Assembly (NCBI GenBank): GCA_014338405.1
Contig: JTDE01000135.1
Coordinates: 31,977-95,976 of the forward strand
Source: Paragonimus skrjabini miyazakii
Lineage: Eukaryota > Platyhelminthes > Trematoda > Plagiorchiida > Troglotrematidae
Length of the DNA: 64,000 nt
Direction of reading: 5' to 3'
The position numbers were made by a program, and so were the translations under genes. The notes under the pieces were generated by a model. That model had not been told where the DNA came from. It searched no databases and saw only the letters and a program-made list of their open reading frames with translations. Below are positions 1-12,065 of this stretch, one piece after another (position 1 is the first letter of the stretch; each line of letters opens with the position of its first letter).

Positions 1-2730
1 AAGAAAGAATATGGAAGAAGAATGCCCTATTTTGACATTTTAAAATGCACAAGGCTCTGACTGAATGAGAGTAAGGGAAACGGTTACATTAGCCGGTGTA
101 AGAAGGAAAATGGTCAATACTGTTTGTTCTTAAGGAAAATTAAGGAGAGATAGGGCCACCCTTCAACACTGATCAAGCAAAGTACAGCAATCTCAAAATT
201 ATGCAACAGACCTTAACAAACTCAACACACGTTTCTTACGACTTTCCATATACACTGAAGATGGAAACAACCACATGATAGTGTCATTTCCAACCATTTC
301 GAAGAATAATGTTCCATCGACCAGTATCTACCTGAAATCTTACAAACAGTGAGAAATGGTATAAACATCGTATAGACAAAGAAGCTGGAAATGTTGTTAT
401 ACATGTTTCACTATCAAATGGGTTAGTGTTCTTGTTGAAATGCAATGCCAACACTGTATGGTCGTATATTTCCATTTCGACCATATCTGTGAAACGCTGT
501 AAAATGAAGCACTCTCAGACCATAGGATGACGTATTTCATCTTCAGAATGGCAATGGTCGCAGTTATAAGACTTGAAAATACGAGCTAACGCCAATAACG
601 AGTTATTTATGCGAAAATGGTGGAAATTTCTCTCATCACCAGACCAGAACTTTTGGGACTTATTCGATGTATTTCAATTTTTCCATTAACGCCGCTTATT
701 TACAATTGATGTACTGTGGGTACTTTGTATGAAATTCCGATTTTGAAATTTTAAAATATATTCAAAAATCGAGGATTCACGCCAAAATGACCATTTTACC
801 TTTTGAACGACCTTGAATGCGAATCCCGTGATACTGATAATTGCCTTCTGTATATATTCAGGGGGTATATTCTGGTTACTTGTTATAAATCAGCAACTAC
901 TTCCAGTTTTATTGTAATGCCTATAGCGGTTACTGTATGAATTTCCTGTTTCACTTTTGCTGTATCTCGTTTATTCACCTAGATGTATCATTTCAAACTC
1001 CTCCTTGCAACTTTAACTTTTATCTCATTTATAGGTTGCGCATTCAAAATACAAACAAAACGTGCGAACTTCACGGTTCGGCATATTAGCCTGTCAAGAA
1101 AAACGTATAGCGATGGATATTGAAGCCATGTGAAAGACACGGGAGAAAACATAGAAAAGCCACTTGTAGCGACTATAATAAATGATATTTTTGATAGTCG
1201 CATTCACTTGTACATTTTTGATGATCCTGGCTTTTTGCCTACTTTTGTTTTAGATAAGCTACCCCATTTGTAATATCCGTCCCGGGGCTACAAACACAAC
1301 TCGCTCCGTGCCCCGCTAGCATGACATGCTTTCCATGTACACTCTATTTTCCAGGGTCGATACTAATACGCGAGAGTCAACGAACTGAGTTTTTACTTTC
1401 CATTGTCGGTTGGTTTTCAATAGTGACTACAGACTGGGTATTAATCTGGTAGACCAGTTCCAACACACTGTTTCAAACGTCCGTAACCCTGAGAATGAAG
1501 GTTTCTGACGCTACACTGTAGATCTTTCTTATATCCTGTTACATTTAATTAAATACGACATTCCTTTTTATATGTTCACTTCATTCCAACGGTGGAATGA
1601 AATACGGTGAATGAGATACAGTAATGTTTGGGCATTAATGCCCGCCGGGGCCACTCAGGGGCCACTCGGGTTTTCTTATGGGACGGTCGTGATAAATAGG
1701 CTCGGGGGTATATTTATTAGTTTTCATGTGCGGTGAACCTTCGATAAAGCGTGAATAGGTAATAATATTATATGGAAGCCTGGGCTGGCTTTTCCGCTGT
1801 GTCCTTTGAGTGACCGGGGAGTGCACAATTAGGATTCTCATGGGACACTCAGGGGACGCTCAAGGGCCAATCAGGTTGCGGCCACGGAACACTCAAGGAA
1901 CGTTCATACCGGCTGGGCTTCCACCCCTAAGAGCTGTGTTACAACACTCTCACCTCTATTAATTTTCGGATAAATGGCGGTCAAATGACATCGGATTAAA
2001 ACTGCACCGACCCGGGAAACAGGAGCTCCCAGCCTCTCGACAGTGCATTGATCAACCAATCAATGAATGGACGATATAAACACCAGGTAGAATAAGATTG
2101 CAGATGATGTGAGAACAGAAATATTCGGTTTTTTATTTCACTCTGAAGTGTGATGGGCATCATTCTACTAAAATCCAACATGATATTCATTCTATCGGAG
2201 TCACCGAATCATTGATGTACGAAAGGAGGAACACTTTGGTAATGTTTGAGTTAAGAAATAACGCGCGCGTGGTGTGAACTGTGGTGTTTTAATGTGGCGT
2301 GCCGGTGTTCGCGCTCTTCCCACTATTTGAGTCACGTGCGTGTCTTGGTAAGGCTGTGGCCTGTGTTTCTTCGTGTTGTTTCTCTTTACAGAACTGGAAC
2401 CCTTGCCCCACATTGTCTCACATTACGCAAAGTTGGTTCGCGAGTATAATTATACTTTTAAACCGGTAAACAAAAACCGAATGTCCTGTTTGCCCGTTAC
2501 AACGTTAATTACAAACGATGCTTTCGTCTAGCAGAGGGGTTGACGCGTACAGAAAAGCCTAACTTGCTACCATAAAAACGTTTTGTAAATCATCACATCC
2601 GTGATATACGTCTGGTCTCGCAAAAAGGTTGTTTTGGTGAGAGTCCTTTGGCATTTCAGGGACCTTCCAAAACGACTCACTTGCCATCAAGTATTCTAAC
2701 TAATTAGTTATAACTTCATAGTTATCTTTC
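1..2730. other. Unassigned DNA with one exon-like stretch
   Basis: No recognisable gene or mobile-element protein is seen. On the minus strand, positions 496 to 344 form an exon-like open stretch of 51 codons. It is preceded by a good acceptor (ttcattttacag) and followed by a strong donor (gtaaga), phase 0 at both ends. The peptide has the look of coding sequence (FTDMVEMEIYDH near its start), but I cannot name a family. Around 1644-1905 there is a cluster of short degenerate direct repeats of the type ggg(c/a)cactcagg. Confidence 0.3.
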
Positions 2731-2783
2731 TGTTATATCAATATATATAATGTATATATAATGTATATATATATATATATATT
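2731..2783. repeat. TA-rich simple repeat
   Basis: Run of (TA)n interrupted by atgta units. It lies immediately left of the 5' part of the first LINE. A similar (TA)n run closes the LINE pair on the right at 6972-6995. Confidence 0.9.
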
Positions 2784-2789
2784 ACTACC

Positions 2790-5579
2790 CAAGTGTATAA
2801 AGATGTGATGGTGCCTGCAGTAAAGACGATAAGAGTGGAAAGGTTACAGTCTCGATGAAGCGCTTTGCACTTTGAATAGGCGAAGTGCATTCAACACAAA
2901 CCAACCTGGTCATGACCTTGTTCAGCATGGTCTGCATTTCTTCGGCAGTTGACCTAAGACAGTGTTAACCGCATACTGCATGTCGGTCGATCTACCGCCA
3001 GGAAGCTTAGTGCCATGGCCACTAGATTCGTTTGGCGCACTGTGGTGATTCGAAACGCTCGTTCAACAGACTGGTGATTACTCTGCAGGTCCCACAATAG
3101 ATACCACTGTGCCAGTAAGTCCCATCTCTTATCACAGCCTCAGGCTTCCCTCGTTGCTTGCTTAAGCCTAGAATGCGAATTAATATAAGTGCTTTCAACG
3201 TTCGCACTCCAAACCAGATAAGTCAGCAGGCCGCTCTCACACGAACATTGGTCTCGTTGCATGTCGATGTCTGTTGTGTTTCAGAGAGTAGAATCCGGGA
3301 CAGTAGTCAACTAATGGAACTAACGTCACTTGCACTGTCTACCCGATATTGGTTTTATACCTCGGGTGGCTCCACGGCTACCGCTACCAGTCAAGGTGAA
3401 GTATGTGTAGTCCTCAGCTCGACCGCCGCAGCCGCATTAGTAGATTGGCTTCCTGTTAACAGCAGACTGCGCCGTCCGCTTGGTGGGTTCTGTTAAAACC
3501 AACCATAGACGCAGAACACTCAGGAATCTATTTATTCTGTCGGATTATGCTCCTACTGACTGTAGTGACCTCGGTTTCAAGGACGCTTTTTATTCGGATC
3601 AGGCCGCCCTCCTTCGGTCGACACATGGTTCTGATATAGTCGTTCTGGCCAGAGGTACGAACGCCCAGGTCGGCTGCCTTAGTGAGGCTGAGTCACGTTT
3701 ATGTAGCAAGTTTGGGATGGCATCACATCGCTCTGTTAATGGCGGGCGACTGTTGCATCTGCGCGCTAAGCATAAGCTATTTTTAACCGGCACTAGTTTT
3801 AGACATCGTGTACAGTTATACTTGTCCACCTTCTCCGAATCAGGCCTTGTCTTAGATAGACCACTTTGTCGTTCGTTATAGGCGGTGAGGTTCCATTCAA
3901 GAATGTTGTTCTTATTGGAGCGCGTATTTGGATTCAGATCAGTACGTTGTCGTTTTGTTCTTACTTTTGCCGGGCAATGACTCCACCGACAGCAACTGTT
4001 GGCTGTTGAGAAACTGGTTATACCGTCGGTAAACCATGAGTACCAAACCGATTTAGAAAGCTGTCTTAGTAGTTTTCATTTCGAAGATCCTAATAGCTAC
4101 TGAACTGAGATCTGGCAGACAATTTATGGAGCAGGTACTGTAGCATGCAGCACGAAAGTTTGTGGGTCGGACGAATATGGTATTTCGGGGAAATTCATGG
4201 AGTTGTTAGAAGCTAGACGGAGCATTTCTTCTGGCAGTTTGGGAGAGATATCCGTAGGAAGCTGGAACGTAGCCTAAAGGCTGATCGTGAGGCTTGGTTA
4301 ATGGAGAAAGTTGAGGAAATAGAGACCGCTTTTACTTCAGGGAACATCGGCAAACTCTAGGCTTATCCGTGCTACTGGCCCCAGGCGACTGTCTGTCAGT
4401 AAAGCTATCAGCGAGGCAGATGGCACACTAATCTATAATAAGTGCAGAAAGTTAGAGCGTTGGGCGGAACACTTTGAGGGTCAATTCAGCTGACCTCGTG
4501 CTTCCATCGCGTTGCTGCCACAAACTTTTAATGCAGCACTCTGGTCGGTAGATTTGAAACCACAAAGGCTCAAACGTAATAAGGCCGCTGAAAGATAATC
4601 TCATGCCTGCACTTTTCAGAGAGGGTGGGGAGGGCGTTAGTAGTGGCTTTAACTCGGTTGTTTCAACTTGTTTGGACGATGGAGACCATCCCTCCGTGCT
4701 GGGGTCACTCGACATTAATTTCCATATTCAAGAAATGTATCAAGGGCTCTTACAAAAACCACAGGGGAATAAGTTTGACCCCAGTCATTACTAGGATTAT
4801 TATATCCATTATACCTCATCAACCCACTGCAGCTCGAGAGACAAACATTAGAGTAGAACAGGCAGGGTTTCGCCGGTGGCGTGGATGTATAGGTCACATT
4901 TTTACTCTTCGCCAAAGTCTGGAGCAGCGTCATCCGTACCACCGGCCAATTGTCGTCGTATTTCTTGATTATAAAAGTGCATTTAATTCGGTGGATCGAT
5001 CCATACTTTTGGTGTCGCTTAAACGCAAGGGTGTACCGACCAGGTGTGTGAACACACTGTCGGTGCTGTATTCCCATACTTCAACTCGTGTTAAGGTTTA
5101 CGGTGAACTGTCTGACAGTTTCAGCACCATGAGCGGCGTACGTCAAGGTTGTCCACTTTCACCAATCTTGTTTAATCTTGTGATGGGTGATATAATGGAA
5201 GATTGTCTCCGACATTTACAAGATGCCGGCGTGGACCTCCTACCTAGTGGAAGGCTAACTAATCTTGATTATGCAGACGAGGTGTTACTGTTTGACACTT
5301 CTCAAGCAACACAAACAACACCAGAGACTATTTCGCGTCCTACTAAATACTTTGGAATGCGTTTTGCAGCATCAAAGTGCAAAGTGCCTCTGTAAGATTG
5401 TTGTGATTACGTAGAGTTTTCGTTAGATAATGAAGTTATAGAGGATGTTGACCGGTTTACGTACCTGGGAAGCTGCATCAGCGGTGGTGGTGGTGCGGGG
5501 AATGAAATAGGAACGCGTATCTCTTAGACTCGGGCGGTGTTCGCTGATTTGGGGCATCTCTGGCGATAGAAAAGTATCT
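2790..5579 (+). pseudogene. APE-type non-LTR retrotransposon (LINE copy 1), broken
   Basis: Remnant of a LINE coding for an apurinic-type endonuclease followed by reverse transcriptase. The endonuclease starts near 3158 (FNVRT, then CCVSESRI) and moves into another frame at about 3480, where LARGTNAQVG stands for the family LAGDxNAQVG block; the catalytic D is lost. The RT lies in 4625-5395 with the fingers block AGFRRWRGC, the SGVRQGCPLSPILFN block and a damaged YADD box (YADE). Several frameshifts and stops separate the parts, so it cannot be functional. Roughly 240 bp around 4260-4500 are almost identical to LINE copy 3 (26712-26950), so both belong to one recent family. The copy ends abruptly at about 5579, where sequence of a second LINE begins. 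Clade (RTE- or CR1-like) is not resolved. Confidence 0.85.
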
Positions 5580-6971
5580 CAGGAGTGAGTTTGATTTCTA
5601 TTGCGTCAAAGTTGTTCGCAGCCATTGCACTTCGTGGACTATGCGAAATTCGCGAGAAAGGTATTCGTGAGGAATATGCTGGGTTTCGCCCTGACCGTGG
5701 TTGCATTGATCACATCGTCACAATTCGCCAGATGTTCGTAATCCGCTGCTCATACAGAAGGTCAGTAGTTGTCTTCTTAGACATCAAAGGGACTTGACTC
5801 GGTTAACAGAGCTGAACTCGGACTACCTATCGAGGAAGGTTGTGTCTAAACAGTATGTAAACGTCCTAAAATTAATTTACTGTCAGGTCTCGGGCAGGGT
5901 TAGGGCTTATAGCAGTGTATCGCCGACCTTTAACTTCTCGAGCGGGGTGCGACAAGGCTGTCAAGCATCTCTCCTTCTATTCAACTTTGCGGTAAGCGAG
6001 ATCTTAGAGTGTACCATGATAGATTGCGAATATGAAGGTGTGAATGTGTTCCCAGACACTCGACTTCGATACATACATTATGCAGACGACATTGCCTTAA
6101 TCTCTGAGGGCTTGTAGGGAGCTTAGAACATCTTAGACAGATCAGAGGTTTCGGTTCCTCAGTTTGGTGTGGCCTTTGTGTCTAAGTGCAAGATGCTGTT
6201 GCAAGATTGGCAAGACTGAGTCTGCTCTCATCCGCGGTGGTGAGCAGTAGAAAGTAGTCGAGATGGTAACGTATCTTGGGAGCCGTTTCAGTGCTGGTGG
6301 GATGTCTGATAAGACCACAAGTCGCATAGCAAAAGCTCGGATGGCGTTTACCAGCTTACACCATCTGTGGTGTACAATACCACCGTAAGGGTAATCCTGT
6401 TGGAAAGCTCCGCAACCTGGTTCATTCGCCCAGGGGTTGTTGATAGAGTATCTGTTTTCGAACATCTGTGTCTCCGAAGCATTAGCGGTGTGTGATAAGA
6501 GCACCGTGTCAGTACTGACGAGATTCTTCGACGTGTCTTAGGAGAGGATATACTCTGTCGACCTTTAAGCATACTGATCTCGTCTCACAGGCTTCGTCGG
6601 CTTGGCTGCGTCTTACGCATGTCAACTCATCATCTGCCACATCATGCCTTATTTGCGTTTGGTGGATTATTTTGGAAGCGGCAGCCCGGTGATCAGCGCA
6701 TGACTTGGGTTCGGGGTATGAAGGCACTTACTTTGAAACCTGCTTCAGTAGGGCGCTCCAGGTTTCTTGACTGGAGTCCGAAGTACAATACAAACTTTGG
6801 TTGAAGACATTGTCTGATTTGGCGTAGAATAGAAGTCAATGGTGCTGGTGTTACCAGTTTCTCTTTACACCATCGTAACTTCTTTATCTATCCACATTTG
6901 TTTTCTCCACCTTACGCAACACTTCTTTTTTCCTCATTGTGACACATTTGCCATTCCTTGTGGTTTCCGTG
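5580..6971 (+). pseudogene. 5'-truncated LINE of a second family (LINE copy 2)
   Basis: Starts inside the reverse transcriptase at the block GVSLISIASKLFA and continues with YAGFRPDRGCIDHI, FLDIKGT, SGVRQGCQASLLLFNF and an intact YADD box (IHYADDIALIS, near 6080). Frameshifts occur near 5795 and after 6117. The C-terminal domain typical of these flatworm LINEs is readable at about 6585-6810 (RRLGCVLRMSTHHLPHHAL). The tail runs into (TA)n at 6972-6995. It is joined head-on to LINE copy 1 in the same orientation, and no continuation of copy 1 is visible to its right. The arrangement therefore looks like a chimera or a deletion product and not a simple insertion. Confidence 0.85.
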
Positions 6972-6995
6972 TTATATATATATATATATATATAT
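6972..6995. repeat. (TA)n tract at the LINE 3' end
   Basis: Uninterrupted TA dinucleotide run directly after the 3' untranslated part of LINE copy 2. It is plausibly the tail of that element or a microsatellite that grew from it. Confidence 0.85.
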
Positions 6996-9010
6996 TACTG
7001 AGTACTGCAGGGCGTACCGAGTGTGTTCGAAGCTACATCAGGTTTGTCAGTGATACCAAATGTTTTCCGACTGTTTTGGATAGTAGGCCTACGGCCACAG
7101 TTAGTCGTTAGGCGGTCGAATTGTCCTTTTTCTGAGAGTCTTTTCTAACCCCCTTCTTCCTGACCCGAAAGATAGCAAATCCGCAACTACGAAAGTACGT
7201 CTGCTGAATGCTCACAAATTCTTGTCTCACTACTTAGGCACATTTACGCGGTCATTAGTGTGACGTACAGCCTTTTTATCATAAATGTTTCTCGTCCGAA
7301 TGTTGTCCTTTGATCTATCTGACATGAATGCACTTTGAAGGATCAAAGACTTAGTCAGCATAGCCCTCCCTATCGATGCAGTACCAAAGTCAATGTGAGA
7401 TTGTATGTCAAGGATTGGAGGGGTCGTGCGCTAATGTGGCAGTTTCCGGCGTTTAAACAGGATCAGTCACATTGTCGCACCGCCGTAACTCTGTCAGACT
7501 CAGCTATAGAAACAAGTGGCTAGGATCCACGAAAATGTTTGGAAGCAAGCAGCGAGAGGAGCAGAACGTTTTACCACTCCCGTAGATGTTGTCAGTGTGA
7601 AGCGGTATAAAAAATGCACGGTTGAAAACAAGGTATATAAACATATTCCCTGCCCGGTCTAAGTCTTCACACCGGCTTCTGCAAGACTGCCGGCCGTCGT
7701 TTGTGAGAGTGCTTACCATAACGTTTGATCTCATTTGCAATAACTGCTTCCTCCACGCGCTTACCACGGTGTATGAAAACAGTTGAACCCGAGCATTTGT
7801 ACTTACCCGAGATTTAGTCAGCTTCTGAATTGGGTCTTCGGACACATTTATATCACAAAGTAACGTATTGATCGGTTAGCAAATGAGGTTTGTGTTACGA
7901 CCCTTCTGATAGAGAAAGGCAAGAATAAACACAAAGACCACGAGCAGTATCTCTATCTCGAACGAACGCAACGATATCACAAATTTGCGCATAAATTAGA
8001 GCGCAAATATCGGAACCCAACTCTCGCAACTTAAAACCCCTCAGCAAGTAAGGACAAAGACGGCCTTCAAACGAGCTTTATTTGCTGCTCAGCCTGAAGG
8101 CAAAATGGTTGTTTACAGCAACTGTATTTATAGGTCTTGGGCCTTGGCCGTCGAACGGATCAATCAGAGGCGAGTGCGAATTCTCGACTGTTCGGGAATT
8201 CCGGCAGGCTTTCGAATTCCTCCGAAAATCAAGAATCCATTTCTCTTGTCAAATACGGCTGACTCTTGGGAACAAGTGTTTTCTTTCAACAGTTTGTTGG
8301 AATCAGACTCCATAGGAGCTGTGTCTACACTCATTGAGGATGATACGAGGATGTCCTACGGCCTTGTTTTCCAACGTAATCAAAATTGAGATTTGTGTAG
8401 ATTGTGCTCGTTAATAGCGTTGTCCATAAAGCCTAGTATTTCGCTTACATGTGTTCTTAACACCTTAGTCGTTCGTGTTGATGTAGTGTGTGTAAGCGTG
8501 GAAATACGTTCTATCTGCCTTTGCTCGTCGTTATGGCGTTATCCTATTTTCTGAATCTATGCGTGATAAAATTAGGAGGCAGAATTACCACCTGCCTTAA
8601 AGTTTGAGATTATAAGACCGTGTGGAGATCCTCACCGAAATTTCCCCAGGTTACGTTTGTAATGCGTCGCGGTGGACCGCATTATCTCGAAGTCAGTTTT
8701 CCGTGGGTTAGGCCAGGGGTTGATCCGTGTCCTCGTAAACTGGTATCCGACTGCAGGTGGTAGTGCATGATTTTTCCTTTCATCATTATTCCAATTAAAA
8801 TCATGTTACTCAAGGTGCATGTTTGTGATACCTGAAGATAATAGCTCAGTAAGTATGATGTTTTGCAGGGGAGATAGCACAAGTGGACATCGCTAAGTAA
8901 CCAACTCCGGTGACCTCGAAACTGACGGAATGTCACGGGACTCAGTAAACACAGGCTGGTAGAATAGTCAGCTTCTGTTTTTGCGAAACCCTGAGTGGAT
9001 AGTCTTTAAT
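6996..9010. other. Unassigned DNA
   Basis: Only short open frames; the longest (94 codons, 8105-8389, plus) has no recognisable family and starts in the middle of an open stretch. No RNA gene or mobile-element protein seen. Confidence 0.4.
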
Positions 9011-9390
9011 CATTGACGAGTAGTAGGGAATTTCGTTTTTTTTAAAAAATATTAATCGTACACAACCCACAGTCGATATCAGCTGTCGCATCCTCATAGA
9101 CTTTCAAATCGACCTTTTCCGAAAAGAAGCACTGTACTTGAGCTTCGATCTTGACAGAGCTCGTCAGTAGTGCCTATCCATGCCACGGCTGGGACTAAAA
9201 ATCCGGCCACGTTTTCATGAGGCAACTGTGTTGACAACTGCGCCATTGACCTCACATTAAGCACGACTGAATCATCACATATGAACGCACAGCCACATTC
9301 GCCTGTGAGTAATGCTCTGATTGCCTGACCGCCTCGAGAGTAGACAGTAACTGTTCTGTTAACTCTAATCGATTACCCCGCGATTGGGAC
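9011..9390 (-). mobile_element. Single decayed copy of the Met-tRNA/hammerhead SINE
   Basis: Read on the minus strand, this follows the same order as the units at 29.4-30.3 kb: a head ending in cgcggggt, a Met-tRNA-like block with pol III box A (tggcgcagttg, damaged) near 9233-9244, a hammerhead region at 9173-9129, and a tail that stops at the same base (..actcgtcaatg versus actcatcagt). This sets the unit length at about 370-380 bp. The ribozyme is dead: the GAAA core reads GAAG, stem II no longer pairs, and the cleavage triplet GUC has become GUA. No target duplication was found at the edges. Confidence 0.8.
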
Positions 9391-10249
9391 TTTTCACCAA
9401 GTTGAAATAACAAACCATCACCTTGTTGACCAGTATCTTTAGTCACCTGGTTGCAGATCGGCAGCTCGTCTTGGAGCGATGTCGCCGTGATCGCTTGCAA
9501 GGGTGTCTGCTAAGTACGAAGTGAATAACTAACCCTTCTAGAGTAGCTAGAAAATGATATTTGTTTGTCTTCTGTCGTGTCCAGTTATCTACGTTGTTTC
9601 ATTTTACGTACACATTGATGCCTGTGCCATATCCGTCAGCGACCCGATTAGGTTTTCTGAACAGTAAAACATGTTTTGGATCACTGTTCAGTCATTCATA
9701 ACCCGAATGTTTGTGTACGCACGTGTTTCATTCCATCTACTAGACAGCGTTTGCTTCGTTGCATTTTTGATGGACTATGGATAATCGTTGTTCTCACTTC
9801 GTCCTTTAAGGTTTCACAATACGAAACTGCTGAGTAAAAGTGAACCCATTGCTCAAAGACCCTCTGTCTCTAGCGGAGGTGCACTGATGTTCAGTGAGTA
9901 ACAGTAAACCGTTGTTTGTTCGGTTGTAAGTGTCTTGATTTGTTGGGCTCCTAATTTGTGCACGTCTTATTTCGTTACTTAGGTTTATCGTTAAATCCCT
10001 CTGAAGAACGTCGCCTCTTGCTGTTTTATTCCGTTCAGTACAGTACAACAATGCACACAAATGTTAGTCGCGTGTTCATATCTTGTGGGTTGTACCATCG
10101 AAAATATGACGCGCCTGGTAGTTTATTTTCACCGTCCAATGCTGAATCCCTTTTGAAGACTACCGCTTCCTTCCTCCTATGGAGGTCCTTGAAAAACCTC
10201 CAGATTTGTTACGCACGTTGTGTTTGCTGTGCATACGGTTCTTGGTTTT
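9391..10249. other. Unassigned DNA
   Basis: No supported gene. Open frames here are short and lack family motifs. Confidence 0.4.
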
Positions 10250-10830
10250 GAGTAAGTTTTTCGGATGTTCGTCAAGATGCCCGACCTTCCCCTTCCTGTA
10301 CAACTTTGTAATGAGCTACATTCCGGAGTTCAGTGATCCCGATGGTAAGCTAACATTCTCCCACTTAGCCCCTCTGTTGAAGACGTGCGGATTGACGTGA
10401 ACCACCTTGCTAATGCATATAATTCATGCTTTTTCATCCCTAAAGTTGAGAGCGTTACTTCTGGAGGGCCTTCCCATCCCTACCTCCTTTGTCACAGCTA
10501 GTTTGATCCATTTCACCTACCTGGTTGGCCCTATCTCCACAGTGAGAGTAACAATGGTTCATGTAACTTCCGCCATTCTTCGTTACCATTGTTAATGAAA
10601 AGACTACCGGTTGTCGCTTAAAGAAGGGTTGTATAAAACGCGTACGCAATCCATTGTGTTCTTTCGTTTGGAAACATGGTCTCTCCTCAAAGATTTTTAC
10701 GGGCTTGCCGTGTTTGGTCGTCTTTGTCCCCGTCAGTCAGCCTGCGTCGAATCGGCAGGTCACACGAGCTACGCCGTCGTTCGCCACCGTGTACTTCAGA
10801 GAACTCTGGATGCCGAATGCTTTGGATGAG
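10250..10830 (+). pseudogene. Old LINE reverse-transcriptase relic
   Basis: A heavily decayed RT is recognisable by three blocks in order. Near 10260-10320, GCSSRCPTFPFLYNFVM matches the family block GVRQGCPLSPFLFNFVM. A frameshifted and eroded stretch follows where the YADD box should be (around 10395-10430). At 10611-10829, the conserved LLYGSETWPLR region of these LINEs appears as IVFFRLETWSLL, followed by VVRHRVLQ. The order and spacing match LINE copy 2. It is much more diverged than the LINEs at 3-7 kb and 26.6-31 kb, so it is an older insertion. Confidence 0.6.
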
Positions 10831-11520
10831 CTGTGCACTACGTATATCAGTTGGATGTTTACCATATCGGACACTATTCCCGTAGGTGGTCAAGCAACAG
10901 GCGTGGTGAGGTTTGGATACTCTGATTATTTTTGTTATGCAAAGTTGGTGGGTGTCGCCCGCCAGATTGGGGACTTCGTGATCACTCGAATTGTCGATTA
11001 GGAATGCTATCCGGCGTAGTAACGTGTCACGTTCAGCGACATATCTGCATCCGCACCGTTGATATCTCTTCTAATTAATCTCGTTTCATATCGTTTTATA
11101 CTAGTTTTTCTTCTGACGGAACTTTCTTCATTGCTGTAGGGAATGGCGGCTACAGCCATTATGCTGTTTCGCCAACCGTGGCCATTTATGTACTTATGTA
11201 GTTTACTTCGGGCAGGACTTTCGGTGCTTTTACCACATTTCATACATAATTTGGTAGAAGTGTCAAGTGTTGTGGATGTTGCTGTCGTTATATTAATTCC
11301 CAACTTGACATCCGTTGTCGTCACCCCATGTTCACTAACTCTTTCTTTTTAGTGTAATTAAGCCCAAGGTATTTCACACTTAATCACAGTTAGTTGATGT
11401 TTTAGTCTGTAAGCATCTTAATGCGGATGTGCAGATGTATTTCTGATGTCATAAAAATTAACAGCACCGACCATTTTTCTATAGGCCATAGGAATAGACT
11501 TTTTAGCAGTATTGTCTTCG
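10831..11520. other. Unassigned DNA upstream of the NHP2-like gene
   Basis: No gene motif found. It presumably holds the promoter or a 5' intron of the NHP2-like gene, but nothing in the bases proves that. Confidence 0.35.
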
Positions 11521-11612
11521 TACTAACCATAATGACCTACTGTGCCGTTGACTTTTTATCCCATTTCAGCCCGGTTTCTTAACCTTTATAAATCCGATTC
11601 GTTCATAGCAAT
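11521..11612 (+). promoter_or_regulatory. Splice acceptor and leader of the NHP2-like gene
   Basis: A perfect branch-point consensus TACTAAC (11521-11527) is followed by a pyrimidine-rich stretch and ccatttcag ending at 11569, 43 bases before the ATG. This fits either a 5'UTR intron or a spliced-leader trans-splicing site, which flatworms use. A TATAAAT heptamer at 11587-11593 is also present, but it lies after the acceptor and may be chance. Confidence 0.5.
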
Positions 11613-12065
11613 ATGGTTACGCATGATGCTCAACTTGACGTCCCAGGATCTGAAAGCATGACATATTCGTATGAACAGAAAGTACAGTTTGCTTCACCCA
11701 TAGCGCATCCCATGGCTTCGGAAAAGCTTGCCAAACGCCTGTTCAAATTAGCGAGAAAAGCTAGACGTTGTAAAAAGGCGGATTCTGGCATCAAGTCAAT
11801 CGTCAAAGCAATAGAAAAGAAGAGTGCGTCAGGGATCGTTCTACTTGCTGGGGATATCAGTCCAATCGACACAATCACACACATTCCCATTATTTGTGAG
11901 GAACACCGTGTGCCATATTGCTATGTAGCCTCCAAGGTGGATCTGGGCGCTAGCACCTCATCAGTTGGCCCTCTTCCTGCTACATTCATATTAAGGGATG
12001 ATGAATATGGCGACCTTTATGATAAATGTTATTCGGCAGTTGATGCATTGCCATTGCCAATATAA
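11613..12065 (+). CDS. NHP2: H/ACA ribonucleoprotein subunit 2-like protein (NHP2)
   Basis: Complete intronless reading frame of 150 residues, close to the roughly 150 usual for NHP2. NHP2 is the L7Ae-family RNA-binding subunit of H/ACA snoRNPs, which guide pseudouridylation of rRNA and snRNA in the nucleolus and take part in telomerase RNP. The L7Ae fold covers about residues 35-130: ASEKLAKRLFKL (35-46), GIKSIVKAIEKK (59-70), then the signature GIVLLAGDISPIDTITHIP (74-92), ICEEHRVPYCYVASKVDLG (94-112), and the C-terminal end ALPLPI like other NHP2 proteins. LAGDISP and the LPLP end favour NHP2 over SNU13. The KRPT segment that usually follows DLGAA is replaced by SSVGPLPAT. The ATG has A at -3 and G at +4. 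No AATAAA is seen within 200 bases downstream. No neighbour gene shares its strand nearby. A retrocopy cannot be excluded, but the frame is unbroken. Confidence 0.92.
   Translation: MVTHDAQLDVPGSESMTYSYEQKVQFASPIAHPMASEKLAKRLFKLARKARRCKKADSGIKSIVKAIEKKSASGIVLLAGDISPIDTITHIPIICEEHRVPYCYVASKVDLGASTSSVGPLPATFILRDDEYGDLYDKCYSAVDALPLPI

Noticed and set aside
2201..2413. Basic 70-codon minus frame as a gene
   Set aside because: No family, no splice signals and no ATG context; it lies in unassigned DNA and fits chance expectation.
8105..8389. 94-codon plus frame as a protein gene
   Set aside because: No recognisable motif; overlapping frames are equally open.
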